This document shows positions 8,199-16,065 of a stretch of 40,218 nucleotides of DNA, one piece after another. The stretch is from Pseudoxanthomonas sp. GTDB taxonomy: Bacteria > Pseudomonadota > Gammaproteobacteria > Xanthomonadales > Xanthomonadaceae. The stretch is from positions 1 through 40,218 of the forward strand of contig NZ_JANJUE010000018.1 of the NCBI RefSeq assembly GCF_024710765.1, in the 5' to 3' direction. The translations under genes and the position numbers were made by a program. The notes under the pieces were generated by a model. It saw only the letters and a program-made list of their open reading frames with translations, ran no database searches and had not been told where the DNA came from. Position 1 is the first letter of the stretch, and each line of letters starts with the position of its first letter.

Positions 8199-8319
8199 GG
8201 GATTCGGGATTCGGGATTGGGGATTCGCGGAGCGCGTGGATCGATCATCAAGGGGATCAGGGAAAGTTTCATGGAGTGCTTCCTCCCAATCCCGGATCCC
8301 GTCTCCCGAATCCCGGCTC
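8199..8319. repeat. GGGATTCGGGATT-type intergenic inverted repeat
   Basis: The left arm (8199-8227) is built of GGGATTCGGGATT units followed by GGGGATTCG. The right arm (about 8284-8319) carries the reverse complement, CCCAATCCCGG and CCCGAATCCCGG, imperfectly. Between them lie about 56 bp. Repeats of this sequence are scattered between genes in Xanthomonas and relatives. The right arm falls inside the 3' end of the ATPase gene, so it has supplied that protein's last residues and helped set its stop codon at 8269. The arms could form a long mRNA hairpin between two cotranscribed genes. Confidence 0.75.
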
Positions 8320-9018
8320 CTCATGCAACTCGCCGTCGCGCATCACCAGGATTCGATCGGCATGGGCCGCCACGTCGGCGTCGTGGGTGATCAGGATTAC
8401 CGTGTGGCCTTCGTCGCGCAGGCGCTTGAACAGCGCCAGGATTTCCTCGCCGGTCCGGCTATCGAGCGCACCGGTGGGTTCGTCGGCCAGGATGATCGGC
8501 GGTTCGTTGATCAGCGCGCGCGCGATCGCCACGCGCTGCTGCTGGCCGCCCGACAGTTCGCTGGGACGATGCCCGCCGCGTTCGGCCAGCCCGACTGCCG
8601 CCAAGGCCTTGCGCGCCCGCTCGGTGCGCTCGTGCGGCGGTACCTGCGCGTAACCCAGCGGCATCGCCACGTTCTCCAGCGCGCTCATCCGTGGCAGCAG
8701 GTTGAAGCCCTGGAACACGAAGCCGATCTTGTCCCGGCGCAGCACCGCCAGTTCTTCCGCATCCAGCGTCGCCACGTCGACGCCGTCGCAGTGGTAGGTG
8801 CCGGAAGACGGCGTGTCCAGGCAGCCGATCAGGTTCATCAGGGTGGACTTGCCCGAGCCCGAGGGCCCCATGATCGCGACGAAATCGCCGCGTTCGATGC
8901 GCACGTCCACGCCCTTGAGCGCGATCACTTCGGCCTCGCTGCCCGGCGAGTACACCTTGCGCAGCGCCTGGGTCTGGATCACCGGCACGCTGCCTGCGGT
9001 GGCGGTCACGGCATTCAT
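8269..9018 (-). CDS. MacB/LolD-type ABC exporter ATP-binding subunit
   Basis: The protein has 249 residues. Walker A is GPSGSGKST (about residues 51-59), with the MacB/LolD-type [17 protein letters not shown] after it, a Q-loop in [12 protein letters not shown], the signature [15 protein letters not shown], Walker [14 protein letters not shown] and the switch His in ILITHD. Its ATG overlaps the adaptor gene's stop by 4 bp (ATGA). After [10 protein letters not shown] the tail [14 protein letters not shown] is encoded by the intergenic repeat and is probably not functional. It should power the mechanotransmission-type permease encoded next. Confidence 0.95.
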   Translation of the reverse strand: MNAVTATAGSVPVIQTQALRKVYSPGSEAEVIALKGVDVRIERGDFVAIMGPSGSGKSTLMNLIGCLDTPSSGTYHCDGVDVATLDAEELAVLRRDKIGFVFQGFNLLPRMSALENVAMPLGYAQVPPHERTERARKALAAVGLAERGGHRPSELSGGQQQRVAIARALINEPPIILADEPTGALDSRTGEEILALFKRLRDEGHTVILITHDADVAAHADRILVMRDGELHEEPGFGRRDPGLGGSTP

Positions 9019-10535
9019 TCCCTGGCGCGCTCGCCGACGATGACCTGATCGCCGGCCTTGAGGTCACCCGCGACCTCGGTCGCACTGCCATCGCTGGCGC
9101 CCAGCCGCACCATGATCCGCTCCGGCTTGCCGGCCACCAGTTTGTACAGCGGGGCGCGCTTGGCCGCCAGCAGGGCCTTGAGTTCGTTGTCCCAGCGCTG
9201 CTGCTGCGCGGGTTCCAGCGTGGCACGGAACCCGGCGAAATCCTGCTGGAAGCGCTCGGCCATGCGCTGGCGCTGCTGCGCCTGCATCGCACCGCCTGCA
9301 CCACCGCTCGTCACCATGCGCGGACCGCCGCCGCCGGGACCACCGCCGAACAGGCGGTTGCCGCCGCCCTGCTGGACCTGCGCCATCCGCGCCGCCTGGC
9401 GATCGCGCACGGCCTTGACCGCCGCATCGAACGCGGCGCGCTGTTCGGATTTCAACTGGAGGCTGCCGGCGATCCGTTCCAGATCCTCGGTCACCCCGCC
9501 GCCACGCACCTGCGCCACTTGCGGTGCGCCCGGCGCCTGCGCGTCCTCGCTGGTCGGCTTGTAGCGCAACGCCGCGTTGGACACCTTGAGCACGTTGTCG
9601 CGCTTGCTGACCTCGATTTCGGCGTTGACGGTCAGGCCCGGCAGGAGGATTTCGTCGCCGTTGTCGACGGTGACGACCACCGGATAGGTCACCACGTTGT
9701 TGGTGGTGGTGGCGGCCAGGCGCACCTGCTCGACCAGGCCCTTGAACTGGCGATCCGGGAAGGCATCGACGGTGAAGGAGACGCCCTGGCCTACCTTGAC
9801 CTGGCCGATGTCGGCTTCGTCCACCGCCAGCTCGATCTTCATCTTGCGCAGGTCCTCGGCGATGGTGAACAGCTCCGGCGCCTGCAGGCTCGCGGCCACG
9901 GTCTGGCCGGGTTCGATGCTGCGGGTCAGCACCACGCCATCCACCGGCGAACGGATCACGGTGCGCTCCAGGTTGACCCGGGTGGTCTGGGTGGAGGCGG
10001 TCTGCTGGCGGATCTGCGCCTGCGCGGAATTCAACTGGGCGCGGGCCTGGTCCAGCGCGGCGCGGGCCAGGTCGACATCGCTCTGCGCGACCAGCTTCTG
10101 CTGGCCCAGATCGGCCTTGCGGCGATAGTCCAGCTCGGCGTTGTGCAGGGTCGCCTGGGCCTGCGCCAGCGAGGCGCGGGCGGCGGCGATCTGCGCGGTG
10201 CCCTGCTCGATCTGCGCCTCGTAGGTCTTGGGATCGATGCGCGCCAGCACGTCGCCCTTCTTCACCGGGCTGTTGAAGTCGACCAGCACGTCGGTGACCT
10301 GGCCGGAGATCTGGCTGCCGACGGTGACGGTGGAAATGGCGCTCAGGGTGCCGGTGGCCGAGATGGCCACCCGGATGTTGCCGCGCTCCACCTCGGCGGT
10401 GCGGTAGGCGCCCTCCTCGGCCTTGGCCTGGCGGCCCTTCCAGTACCAGGCGCCCGCGCCCAGGAGGGCGAGGACGACGATGCCGAGGACGATGCGGGGG
10501 ATGAGGGAGGAACGACGGCGGGACGGCTGGCTCAT
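9015..10535 (-). CDS. MacA-like periplasmic adaptor (membrane-fusion) protein with a helical insertion
   Basis: The protein has 506 residues from [16 protein letters not shown]; a longer frame to 10640 lacks a better start. One membrane anchor lies at about 13-32. The lipoyl/barrel-sandwich halves are at 65-100 ([20 protein letters not shown]) and 190-225 ([20 protein letters not shown]), separated by an alpha-hairpin (105-185) rich in Ala and Gln. A beta-barrel follows to about 320. Unusually, residues about 345-462 form an extra stretch with two LTxxQ-like helices ([33 protein letters not shown]) around a Gly-rich linker, resembling Spy/CpxP chaperones, inserted before the last membrane-proximal strand. 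MacA proteins are normally about 370-400 residues. It should bridge the ABC permease to an outer-membrane channel, encoded elsewhere. Confidence 0.92.
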   Translation of the reverse strand: MSQPSRRRSSLIPRIVLGIVVLALLGAGAWYWKGRQAKAEEGAYRTAEVERGNIRVAISATGTLSAISTVTVGSQISGQVTDVLVDFNSPVKKGDVLARIDPKTYEAQIEQGTAQIAAARASLAQAQATLHNAELDYRRKADLGQQKLVAQSDVDLARAALDQARAQLNSAQAQIRQQTASTQTTRVNLERTVIRSPVDGVVLTRSIEPGQTVAASLQAPELFTIAEDLRKMKIELAVDEADIGQVKVGQGVSFTVDAFPDRQFKGLVEQVRLAATTTNNVVTYPVVVTVDNGDEILLPGLTVNAEIEVSKRDNVLKVSNAALRYKPTSEDAQAPGAPQVAQVRGGGVTEDLERIAGSLQLKSEQRAAFDAAVKAVRDRQAARMAQVQQGGGNRLFGGGPGGGGPRMVTSGGAGGAMQAQQRQRMAERFQQDFAGFRATLEPAQQQRWDNELKALLAAKRAPLYKLVAGKPERIMVRLGASDGSATEVAGDLKAGDQVIVGERARE

Positions 10536-10608
10536 GCGGTCGAGTCGGCAATGTCGGGAGGGAGGTCTGGGCGCATTAACGCATGCCAGGTGAGTCGGTT
10601 GACAGCTG

Positions 10609-10627
10609 GGGAACGACACCCGTTCCC
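10609..10627. other. Small inverted repeat between the kinase and adaptor genes
   Basis: GGGAACG-ACACC-CGTTCCC is a perfect 7-bp inverted repeat with a 5-nt centre, in the 127-bp gap between the histidine kinase stop (10663) and the MacA-like start (10535). It could be a weak attenuator hairpin or a regulator site controlling the export genes. No T-run follows. Confidence 0.35.
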
Positions 10628-10662
10628 GTTGGGCTGCCACTCATCTTTCCCTTCCAGGACGC

Positions 10663-11931
10663 TCAGGTGAAACGGATGGTCGCGGCCGTGCCCTTGCCCA
10701 GCTCACTCTCGAATTCGATCTTCCAGCCGAACCGGTCGCAGAGCCGGCTGACGATCGACAGGCCCAACCCGCTTCCGCGCGGACGCGAGGGATCGGCGCG
10801 ATAGAAGGGTTCGAACACCCGCTCCATCGACTCGGCCGACATGCCGATGCCGGTATCGCGGACGACCACCCGATCCGCCTCCACCACCACGTCGATGCGC
10901 CCGGCATCCGTATAGCTGCACGCGTTGCGCAGCAGGTTGCTGACCACCACCTGGAACACCCGCGGCGGCGCATGCAGGCGCGGCTTGGCGTGGCAACTGA
11001 CCTCCAGGTCGACCGGCTTGCCGATCAGCAGCGCGCGGGCGTTCTCGGCTTCGTCCAGCACGATGTCGGCCACGTCGAAATCCTCGCGCTGCGGCTCCAC
11101 CTCGGCTTCGCGCGCCAGGATCAGGAAGGCGTCGATGACCGCTTCCATGTCGCGGCCGGCGCGCTGGATGCGCTGGAGGGAACGCACCACCCGCGGCGAT
11201 GCCTCCTCGGCCATCGCCATGTCGCTGGCCACCCGGATCACGGTCAGCGGGGTGCGCAGTTCGTGGCTGGCATCACGGGTGAAGTCGCGTTCGCGCGCGA
11301 CATGCGAGGCCACGCGCTGGGCCAGCCCGTGCAGGGCCGACGCCAGCTGGCGCGCTTCGCCCTGCACTTCCGCCGGCAGCCGATCCGGCGCCAGGCCGCT
11401 GACGTCGGGACGGCGCGGATCCCATTCGGAGACCTGCCGCGCCAGCCAGCTCACCGGCGACACCAGTCGCTTGGAGGCGCGATAGGTCAGCCACGACACC
11501 ACGTAGATCGCGATCAGGGTCAGGATGATCGGCAGGGTGCCGAAATAGAACGCCAGGCGCTCGGCCTGCGAGCGCAGGAACACCAGGTACAGGCGACCGG
11601 CCGGCTGCTCGTCGACCAGCACCAGCATGTCGTCGTCCTTGAGTTCGTGGAATCCCGGCTTGAGCCCGCGCAGGTTGTCCGGCAGCACCAGGTTGGAGTG
11701 GCCCTTGACCACCAGGTAGCCGCGCAGGTTGTGGGTGTTCGGCGGCGGCTGCGCGGTGGAGGCGTCGTACAGCTCCCAGAAATGGGTGGCCTCCTCCTGC
11801 AGCGCGGTGTTCATCAGACTGTGCTTGATGACCGCCGAGATCAGGTAGACGCCCAGCACGATGGCGAGGCTGACCATCACCGCCTGCAGGATGAAGGCAA
11901 TGCGTAGCTTGCGCGGCAACCCCTGCGGCAT
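10663..11931 (-). CDS. Sensor histidine kinase of a two-component system
   Basis: The protein has 422 residues, starting MPQGLPRKLRIAFILQAVMV at 11931; an earlier in-frame start would overlap the upstream regulator gene. Two membrane helices (about 13-35 and 131-150) enclose a short periplasmic sensor of about 95 residues. A HAMP-like linker leads to the HisKA domain with FTRDASHELRTPLTVI (His223) and an HATPase domain with NLLRNACSYTD, DTGIGM and GSGLGLSIV. It phosphorylates the response regulator encoded 37 bp upstream. The signal is unknown. Position directly before the MacAB-type genes suggests they may be a target, as with other envelope-stress systems linked to exporters. Confidence 0.93.
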   Translation of the reverse strand: MPQGLPRKLRIAFILQAVMVSLAIVLGVYLISAVIKHSLMNTALQEEATHFWELYDASTAQPPPNTHNLRGYLVVKGHSNLVLPDNLRGLKPGFHELKDDDMLVLVDEQPAGRLYLVFLRSQAERLAFYFGTLPIILTLIAIYVVSWLTYRASKRLVSPVSWLARQVSEWDPRRPDVSGLAPDRLPAEVQGEARQLASALHGLAQRVASHVARERDFTRDASHELRTPLTVIRVASDMAMAEEASPRVVRSLQRIQRAGRDMEAVIDAFLILAREAEVEPQREDFDVADIVLDEAENARALLIGKPVDLEVSCHAKPRLHAPPRVFQVVVSNLLRNACSYTDAGRIDVVVEADRVVVRDTGIGMSAESMERVFEPFYRADPSRPRGSGLGLSIVSRLCDRFGWKIEFESELGKGTAATIRFT

Positions 11932-11968
11932 GGCGGCTCCTCTCCCCGGCCGGATTATGCCGTGGTCG

Positions 11969-12670
11969 TCAGCCGATGTCCGCGATCCGGTAGCCGGCAC
12001 TCTGGACCGTATGCAGCAGCGGCTTGTCGAACGGCTTGTCGATCACCTTGCGCAGGTTGTAGAGGTGGCTGCGCAGGGTGTCCGAATCCGGCAGCCCGTT
12101 GCCCCAGATTTCGCGCTCGATCTCCTGCCGGGTGACCACCCGGGGAGATTCGCGCATCAGGATGGTCAGCAGGCGCAGGCCGATCGGCGAGAGCATCAGC
12201 TCGTTGCCGCCGCGTGTCGCGCGCATGCTGACCGGGTCGAGCACCAGGTCCGCCACCTTCAGCACCTCGGCACCGACCTGGCGGCGCTCACGCCGGATCA
12301 GCGCGCGCAGGCGCGCTTCCAGTTCCTGGATCGCGAAGGGTTTGGTCAGGTAGTCGTCGGCGCCGGAGCTCAGGCCGGTCAGCTTGTCGTCCAGGGTGTC
12401 GCGGGCGGTCAGCATCAGCACCGGCGTGGACTTGCGCGCCTCGTTGCGCAGCTTCTTGCAGACCTCCATTCCATCCATGCGGGGCAGCATCAGGTCCAGC
12501 ACGACCACGTCGTAACTGTTCTCGGTGGCCAGCCGGTAACCGTCCAGCCCGTCCGAGGCATAGTCGACCTCGAATCCCCGGCCCTCCAGATATTCACCAA
12601 CCATTTCCGAAATATTGCGGTTGTCCTCGACGACCAGAACCAGACCCGCGGTTTCCTGTGAGTGGCGCAT
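11969..12670 (-). CDS. OmpR/PhoB-family response regulator
   Basis: The protein has 233 residues starting MRHSQETAGLVLVVEDNRNI. The ribosome site AAGGGAG lies about 7 bases before the ATG at 12670, so the longer frame to 13081 is rejected. The receiver has acidic pocket E15-D16, phospho-acceptor Asp59 in VVVLDLMLPRMDG, LTARD and the conserved Lys in YLTKPF. The DNA-binding winged helix covers about 135-230 (LMLSPIGLRLLTILM, TLRSHLYNLRKVIDKPF, TVQSAGYRI). The kinase gene follows after 37 bp. Three GTGAAG motifs 30-31 bp apart lie upstream (12696-12765) and could be its own binding sites. Confidence 0.95.
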   Translation of the reverse strand: MRHSQETAGLVLVVEDNRNISEMVGEYLEGRGFEVDYASDGLDGYRLATENSYDVVVLDLMLPRMDGMEVCKKLRNEARKSTPVLMLTARDTLDDKLTGLSSGADDYLTKPFAIQELEARLRALIRRERRQVGAEVLKVADLVLDPVSMRATRGGNELMLSPIGLRLLTILMRESPRVVTRQEIEREIWGNGLPDSDTLRSHLYNLRKVIDKPFDKPLLHTVQSAGYRIADIG

Positions 12671-12695
12671 ACGTGCTCCCTTGTGCTTCAGCTTT

Positions 12696-12765
12696 GTGAA
12701 GCTACCCGGCTCCAAGTTGAGGTCGCGTGAAGGCCCCGGCTGCCATTCAGCCCGCAGTGAAGCTA
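12696..12765. promoter_or_regulatory. Three GTGAAG motifs at helical spacing upstream of the response regulator
   Basis: GTGAAGCTA at 12696-12704, GTGAAGG at 12727-12733 and GTGAAGCTA again at 12757-12765 are in the same orientation with start-to-start distances of 31 and 30 bp, about three helical turns. The first is also part of the dyad GCTTCA-GCTTTG-TGAAGC (12685-12702). They occupy the 126-bp divergent region between the response regulator and the DMT-like gene, fitting a site for the OmpR-type regulator. Binding is inferred. Confidence 0.45.
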
Positions 12766-12796
12766 GGCTGGCGCGTCCTCCATCCGGTCCCGCCCC

Positions 12797-13135
12797 ATGC
12801 TCGCCCGCGTCCTGCCCCTCGTGCTGCTGCTCGGCTCCAACGTCTTCATGACCTTCGCCTGGTACGGGCATCTCAAATACCGCAGCGCTCCGCTGTTGCT
12901 GGCGATCGTCGCCAGCTGGGGCATCGCCTTCTTCGAATACAGCCTGATGGTGCCGGCCAACCGGCTCGGCAGCACGGTCTACTCGGTGGTACAGCTGAAG
13001 ACCATCCAGGAAATCCTGACCCTGGTGGTGTTCGCCGGCTTCTCCACCTGGTACCTGGGCCAGCCGCTGAAATGGAACCACTACGCCGCGTTCGCCCTGA
13101 TCGTCGGCGCCGCGTTCCTGATGTTCTACGAATAG
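12797..13135 (+). CDS. DMT-like small membrane protein (DUF486 family)
   Basis: The protein has 112 residues and four hydrophobic segments. Characteristic DUF486 stretches are GSNVFMTFAWYGHLKYRSAP near the N-terminus, ASWGIAFFEYSLMVPANRLG in the middle and VVQLKTIQEILTLVVFAGFS toward the end. DUF486 proteins belong to the drug/metabolite transporter superfamily at four-helix size and probably act as dimers; no substrate is known. It is a single gene divergent from the two-component operon, and its stop lies 9 bp from the convergent tetR-like gene's stop. Confidence 0.9.
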   Translation: MLARVLPLVLLLGSNVFMTFAWYGHLKYRSAPLLLAIVASWGIAFFEYSLMVPANRLGSTVYSVVQLKTIQEILTLVVFAGFSTWYLGQPLKWNHYAAFALIVGAAFLMFYE

Positions 13136-13144
13136 GCCGGCGCG

Positions 13145-13786
13145 CTAGCTCGCCGCGTCGCCGCCGCGCCGCACGATCGCGACGATGAGATCGGCCAACG
13201 CCTGCCGCGCCTGCGCCGCCTCGATGGCCTGCGCGGCCGCGGCGTAGGACAACGATTCCGCCGCGCCCAACAACGCCCACAGGCTGGCGGCCGGCAGCTC
13301 GCGTCGCGGCGCGAACGGCGCCAGCAGGCCATGGCACTTGGCCATGAAGGCGCCCTGGTACTCGCGCTTGATCCGCTCCATTTCCGGCGAGCCCGCCAAG
13401 GCGGCGACCACGCCCGGGATCTCGCGTCCCTGCGACAGCACGCAATCGACGTAGCAGGTCGCGATGACCCGGGCGCACGCCGGCAAATCCCCGGCGCCCT
13501 GGCGAAGCGCCTCGTCCATCAACGCGGACTGGCGCGCGTCGAAATCCTGGTAGAGCGCCGCCAGCAGGCCTGCGCGGGTGCCGAAGTGGTCATACACCAC
13601 CGGCTTGGTGACGCCCGCCGCCTCGGCCAGCCGGCCGAGCGACAGCGCTTCGGTTCCCTCTTCCCCGATCAGCCGCCAGGACACGTCCAGCAACTGCCGG
13701 TAGCGTTCCTCGCGTGCGAGCCGCCGGCGCGGCACGGGCGACTCGACGGCGGCGGGGGCTTCGGTGGCATTGCGGCGGCTTGACAT
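13145..13786 (-). CDS. TetR-family transcriptional repressor
   Basis: The protein has 213 residues; the frame is open far upstream but the ATG at 13786 sits just inside the divergent promoter region and gives a normal TetR length. The N-terminal helix-turn-helix is at about 25-70 (RYRQLLDVSWRLIGEEGTEA, LGRLAEAAGVTKPVVYDHFG). The C-terminal ligand and dimer domain is unassigned. It is divergent from the flavodoxin-like oxidoreductase at 13865, with two direct copies of GTAAGTTACT between them, the normal layout of a TetR repressor and its target, induced by a substrate of the enzyme. Ligand unknown. Confidence 0.92.
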   Translation of the reverse strand: MSSRRNATEAPAAVESPVPRRRLAREERYRQLLDVSWRLIGEEGTEALSLGRLAEAAGVTKPVVYDHFGTRAGLLAALYQDFDARQSALMDEALRQGAGDLPACARVIATCYVDCVLSQGREIPGVVAALAGSPEMERIKREYQGAFMAKCHGLLAPFAPRRELPAASLWALLGAAESLSYAAAAQAIEAAQARQALADLIVAIVRRGGDAAS

Positions 13787-13801
13787 CGCTATATACCAAA
13801 A

Positions 13802-13825
13802 GTAAGTTACTGTTCGTAAGTTACT
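13802..13825. promoter_or_regulatory. Tandem operator for the divergent TetR regulator
   Basis: GTAAGTTACT occurs at 13802-13811 and again at 13816-13825, 14 bp apart. Each contains GTAA-G-TTAC, itself a perfect palindrome. Outside them, ATATAC (13791-13796) and GTATAT (13830-13835) form an outer inverted pair that may supply -10 elements for the two divergent genes. The layout suits a TetR dimer pair repressing both promoters. Binding is inferred. Confidence 0.65.
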
Positions 13826-13864
13826 TGAAGTATATACGCCCTCGCCCCACTCCGGAGCCCCCCC

Positions 13865-14476
13865 ATGCATGCCCTGATCGTCACCGCCCATCCCCTGCCC
13901 CACTCCTTCACCCATGCCGTGGCCCGCCGGCTGGCCGAGGGCGTGGAGGATGCCGGACACACCAGCGAGACCGCCGACCTCGCTCAGGAAGGATTCGATC
14001 CACGTTTCACCGCGGCGGACATCGCCCGCTTCCAGCAATCGGGGCCCGCCGATGCCGACGTGCGGGCCGAACAGGCGCGCATCGATCGCGCCGACGCGCT
14101 GGCCCTGGTGTACCCGGTCTACTGGTGGTCGATGCCCGGCCTGCTCAAGGGCTGGATCGATCGGGTGTTCTCGCAGGGCTGGGCGTACCAGGAACGGGAG
14201 GGGCGCGACGAACGCAGGCTGGGCCATCTGGCCGTGCACCTGCTCGCGATTGGCGGCGCGGACATGCGGACCTATGCGCGGCATGGCTACTTCGGCGCCA
14301 TGCGCACCCAGATCGATCACGGCATCTTCGAATACTGCGGCGCGCGGGTGTCCACCTCCGAACTGCTGGCGCCGCTGGGAGACGATGCGCGCGAACGCCA
14401 CCTGGCGACCACCTTCGACATCGGCCGCCGGATGCTCGCCGCCAGGCGCGAACACGGCCGGGCCGAGGTCGCCTGA
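13865..14476 (+). CDS. Flavodoxin-like NAD(P)H oxidoreductase (quinone reductase family)
   Basis: The protein has 203 residues. The N-terminal flavin-phosphate loop is MHALIVTAHPLPHSFTHAVA; the family motif ALVYPVYWWSMPGLLKGWID followed by RVFSQGWAY is the FMN-binding region of the KefF/MdaB/NQO-type group. The expected reaction is two-electron reduction of quinones or nitro/azo compounds with NAD(P)H, avoiding semiquinone radicals, in the cytoplasm. The divergent TetR gene with its tandem operators suggests induction by electrophiles or quinones. It ends in a hairpin shared with the convergent gene at 14487. Confidence 0.9.
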   Translation: MHALIVTAHPLPHSFTHAVARRLAEGVEDAGHTSETADLAQEGFDPRFTAADIARFQQSGPADADVRAEQARIDRADALALVYPVYWWSMPGLLKGWIDRVFSQGWAYQEREGRDERRLGHLAVHLLAIGGADMRTYARHGYFGAMRTQIDHGIFEYCGARVSTSELLAPLGDDARERHLATTFDIGRRMLAARREHGRAEVA

Positions 14477-14490
14477 GCCCGCCGGCTCAG
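14473..14490. terminator. Hairpin containing both stop codons of convergent genes
   Basis: CTGAGCC-CGCC-GGCTCAG is a perfect 7-bp stem with a 4-nt loop. The plus-strand stop TGA (14474-14476) lies in one arm and the minus-strand stop (14487-14489) in the other, symmetrically. It probably serves as a compact bidirectional terminator; no T-run is seen. Confidence 0.5.
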
Positions 14491-14789
14491 AAGCGGATCC
14501 GGCCGGTCAGGATGTCCTTGAACATCACCCAGTCGCCGGCGAAGGAGTAGAACGGATGGCGGAACGTGGCCGGGCGGTTCTTCTCGAAGAACAAGTGCCC
14601 GACCCACGCAAAGCCGTAGCCGCAGAACAGCGCCGCCAGCAACCACCACGGGTTGCCCGAGACGACCGTCCACGCCACCAGCACCACCACGCCGCAGCTG
14701 CCGATGAAGTGCAGGCGCCTGGAAGTACGATTGCTGTGCTCGCTCAGGTAGAACGGATAGAACTCGCGGAAACTGGCGAATCGGCCCAT
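14487..14789 (-). CDS. Mpo1-like (DUF962) membrane protein
   Basis: The protein has 100 residues. It begins MGRFASFREFYPFYLSEHSN with RTSRRLHFIGS, two close hydrophobic helices (VVVLVAWTVVSG and WWLLAALFCGYGFAWVGHLF) and ends FEKNRPATFRHPFYSFAGD. The conserved His of the RRLHFIG and WVGHLFFEKNRPATF motifs is typical of the DUF962/Mpo1 family; yeast Mpo1 is an Fe(II)-dependent dioxygenase acting on 2-hydroxy fatty acids, and these His residues are metal ligands there. Whether the bacterial short form has the same activity is not known. GGGAGAG lies upstream of the ATG. Confidence 0.9.
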   Translation of the reverse strand: MGRFASFREFYPFYLSEHSNRTSRRLHFIGSCGVVVLVAWTVVSGNPWWLLAALFCGYGFAWVGHLFFEKNRPATFRHPFYSFAGDWVMFKDILTGRIRF

Positions 14790-14870
14790 CGATCGCTCTC
14801 CCGTCCTTCAATGCGCTGACAGGCGGGATAATGGCCCCGCGCGCGCATCGGCGCAACGCCGCGCCGGCGA

Positions 14871-15194
14871 CTACGCCGGTCGCGGCGCGAACATGATCAC
14901 GGCCATCCCGAGCAGGCACAGGCCCGCGCCCAGCAGATCCCAGCGGCTCGGCTTGACCGCGTCCACCAGCCACAGCCAGCCAATCGCGATGGTGACGTAG
15001 ACGCCGCCATAGGCCGCATAGACCCGGCCGGAAGCGGTGGGATGCAGGGTCAGCAGCCAGGCGAACAGGGCCAGGCTCGCCGCCGCCGGCAGCAGCAGCC
15101 AGGCGCTGCCGCCCTTGCGCAACCACAGATACGGCAGGTAGCAGCCGACGATTTCCGCCAGCGCGGTAATGACGAACAGCAGCAGGGTCTTCAT
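14871..15194 (-). CDS. YnfA-family small membrane protein
   Basis: The protein has 107 residues, four predicted membrane helices, the standard YnfA (UPF0060) size. Motifs are [40 protein letters not shown] and [20 protein letters not shown]. YnfA proteins belong to the small-multidrug-resistance-like DMT fold, and efflux has been proposed for some. The start at 15194 is preferred, as the upstream open frame only overlaps mazG out of frame. The mazG stop lies 34 bp upstream, so it may be the last gene of the nudE-cysQ-mazG operon. Confidence 0.9.
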   Translation of the reverse strand: MKTLLLFVITALAEIVGCYLPYLWLRKGGSAWLLLPAAASLALFAWLLTLHPTASGRVYAAYGGVYVTIAIGWLWLVDAVKPSRWDLLGAGLCLLGMAVIMFAPRPA

Positions 15195-15228
15195 CCGCGT
15201 CCTCCTTGCCGGCAGCGCCGCGCGCAGT

Positions 15229-16065
15229 TCATCCGACCGCGCCGCGTTCCTGTTGCTTGGCCTGTTGCCACAGCGCTTCCTGCTGCTCCAGCGACAGATC
15301 CTTGAGCGCCTCCCCGCGTCCGGCGGCCTGCGCTTCCATGGCGCGGAAGCGACGCTCGAACTTGAGGTTGGCGCGGCGCAGCGCCGCACCCGGATCGACC
15401 TTCGCGTGGCGGGCGAGATTGGCGGCGACGAACAGCAGATCGCCGATCTCGTCCTCCAGCCGGTCGTGGTTGGCCGCCACGTCACCGTGCGCCAGTTCGG
15501 CCTGGACCTCGCCGATTTCCTCGTGCAGCTTGTCGATGACCGGCGCCGGGCCGGGCCAGTCGAAACCGACCCGGGCGGCGCGCGACTGCAGCTTCACCGC
15601 GCGCTGCCATTCCGGCAGTCCACGCGAGATGCCGGCCAGCGCGGACGTATCGGCGTTGCCGGCGGCGGTGCGCTCGGCCTGCTTGATCGCTTCCCAGTTG
15701 CGGGTCTGCGCTTCGGCGTCCGCGAAACTGTCATCGCCGAACACGTGCGGATGGCGACGGATCATCTTGTCGCAGATCGCCGCGACCACGTCCGGGAACG
15801 CGAACGCGCCCTGCTCCTTCGCCATCTGCGCATGGAACACGACCTGCAGCAGCAGATCGCCCAGTTCATCCTTCAGATCGTCCAGGTCGCCGCGGTCGAT
15901 CGCGTCGGCGACTTCGTAGGCTTCCTCGATCGTGTACGGCGCGATGGTGGAAAAGTCCTGCTCCAGATCCCACGGACATCCGCCGTCGGGATTGCGCAGG
16001 CGCGCCATGATGTCGAGCAGCTCGCGGATGTCGCGCGGCTCAGGCGGTCTGTTCAACGGCGCCAT
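15229..16065 (-). CDS. mazG: Nucleoside triphosphate pyrophosphohydrolase MazG
   Basis: The protein has 278 residues, close to the 263 of E. coli MazG. It hydrolyses NTPs to NMP and PPi, a house-cleaning and (p)ppGpp-related role. Two MazG modules are visible: the first with [20 protein letters not shown], EExxE at 47-51 and ExxD at 67-70, the second with [13 protein letters not shown] and [11 protein letters not shown]. The start overlaps the cysQ 3' end by 26 bp. GGAGG abuts the ATG at 16065, leaving almost no spacing, so a TTG three codons later with better spacing is a possible real start. Confidence 0.95.
   Translation of the reverse strand: MAPLNRPPEPRDIRELLDIMARLRNPDGGCPWDLEQDFSTIAPYTIEEAYEVADAIDRGDLDDLKDELGDLLLQVVFHAQMAKEQGAFAFPDVVAAICDKMIRRHPHVFGDDSFADAEAQTRNWEAIKQAERTAAGNADTSALAGISRGLPEWQRAVKLQSRAARVGFDWPGPAPVIDKLHEEIGEVQAELAHGDVAANHDRLEDEIGDLLFVAANLARHAKVDPGAALRRANLKFERRFRAMEAQAAGRGEALKDLSLEQQEALWQQAKQQERGAVG

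Noticed and set aside
8199-8324. N-terminal extension of the exporter permease
   Set aside because: It translates the intergenic repeat (NPQSRIPNP-type artefact) and precedes a normal membrane-protein start at 8198.
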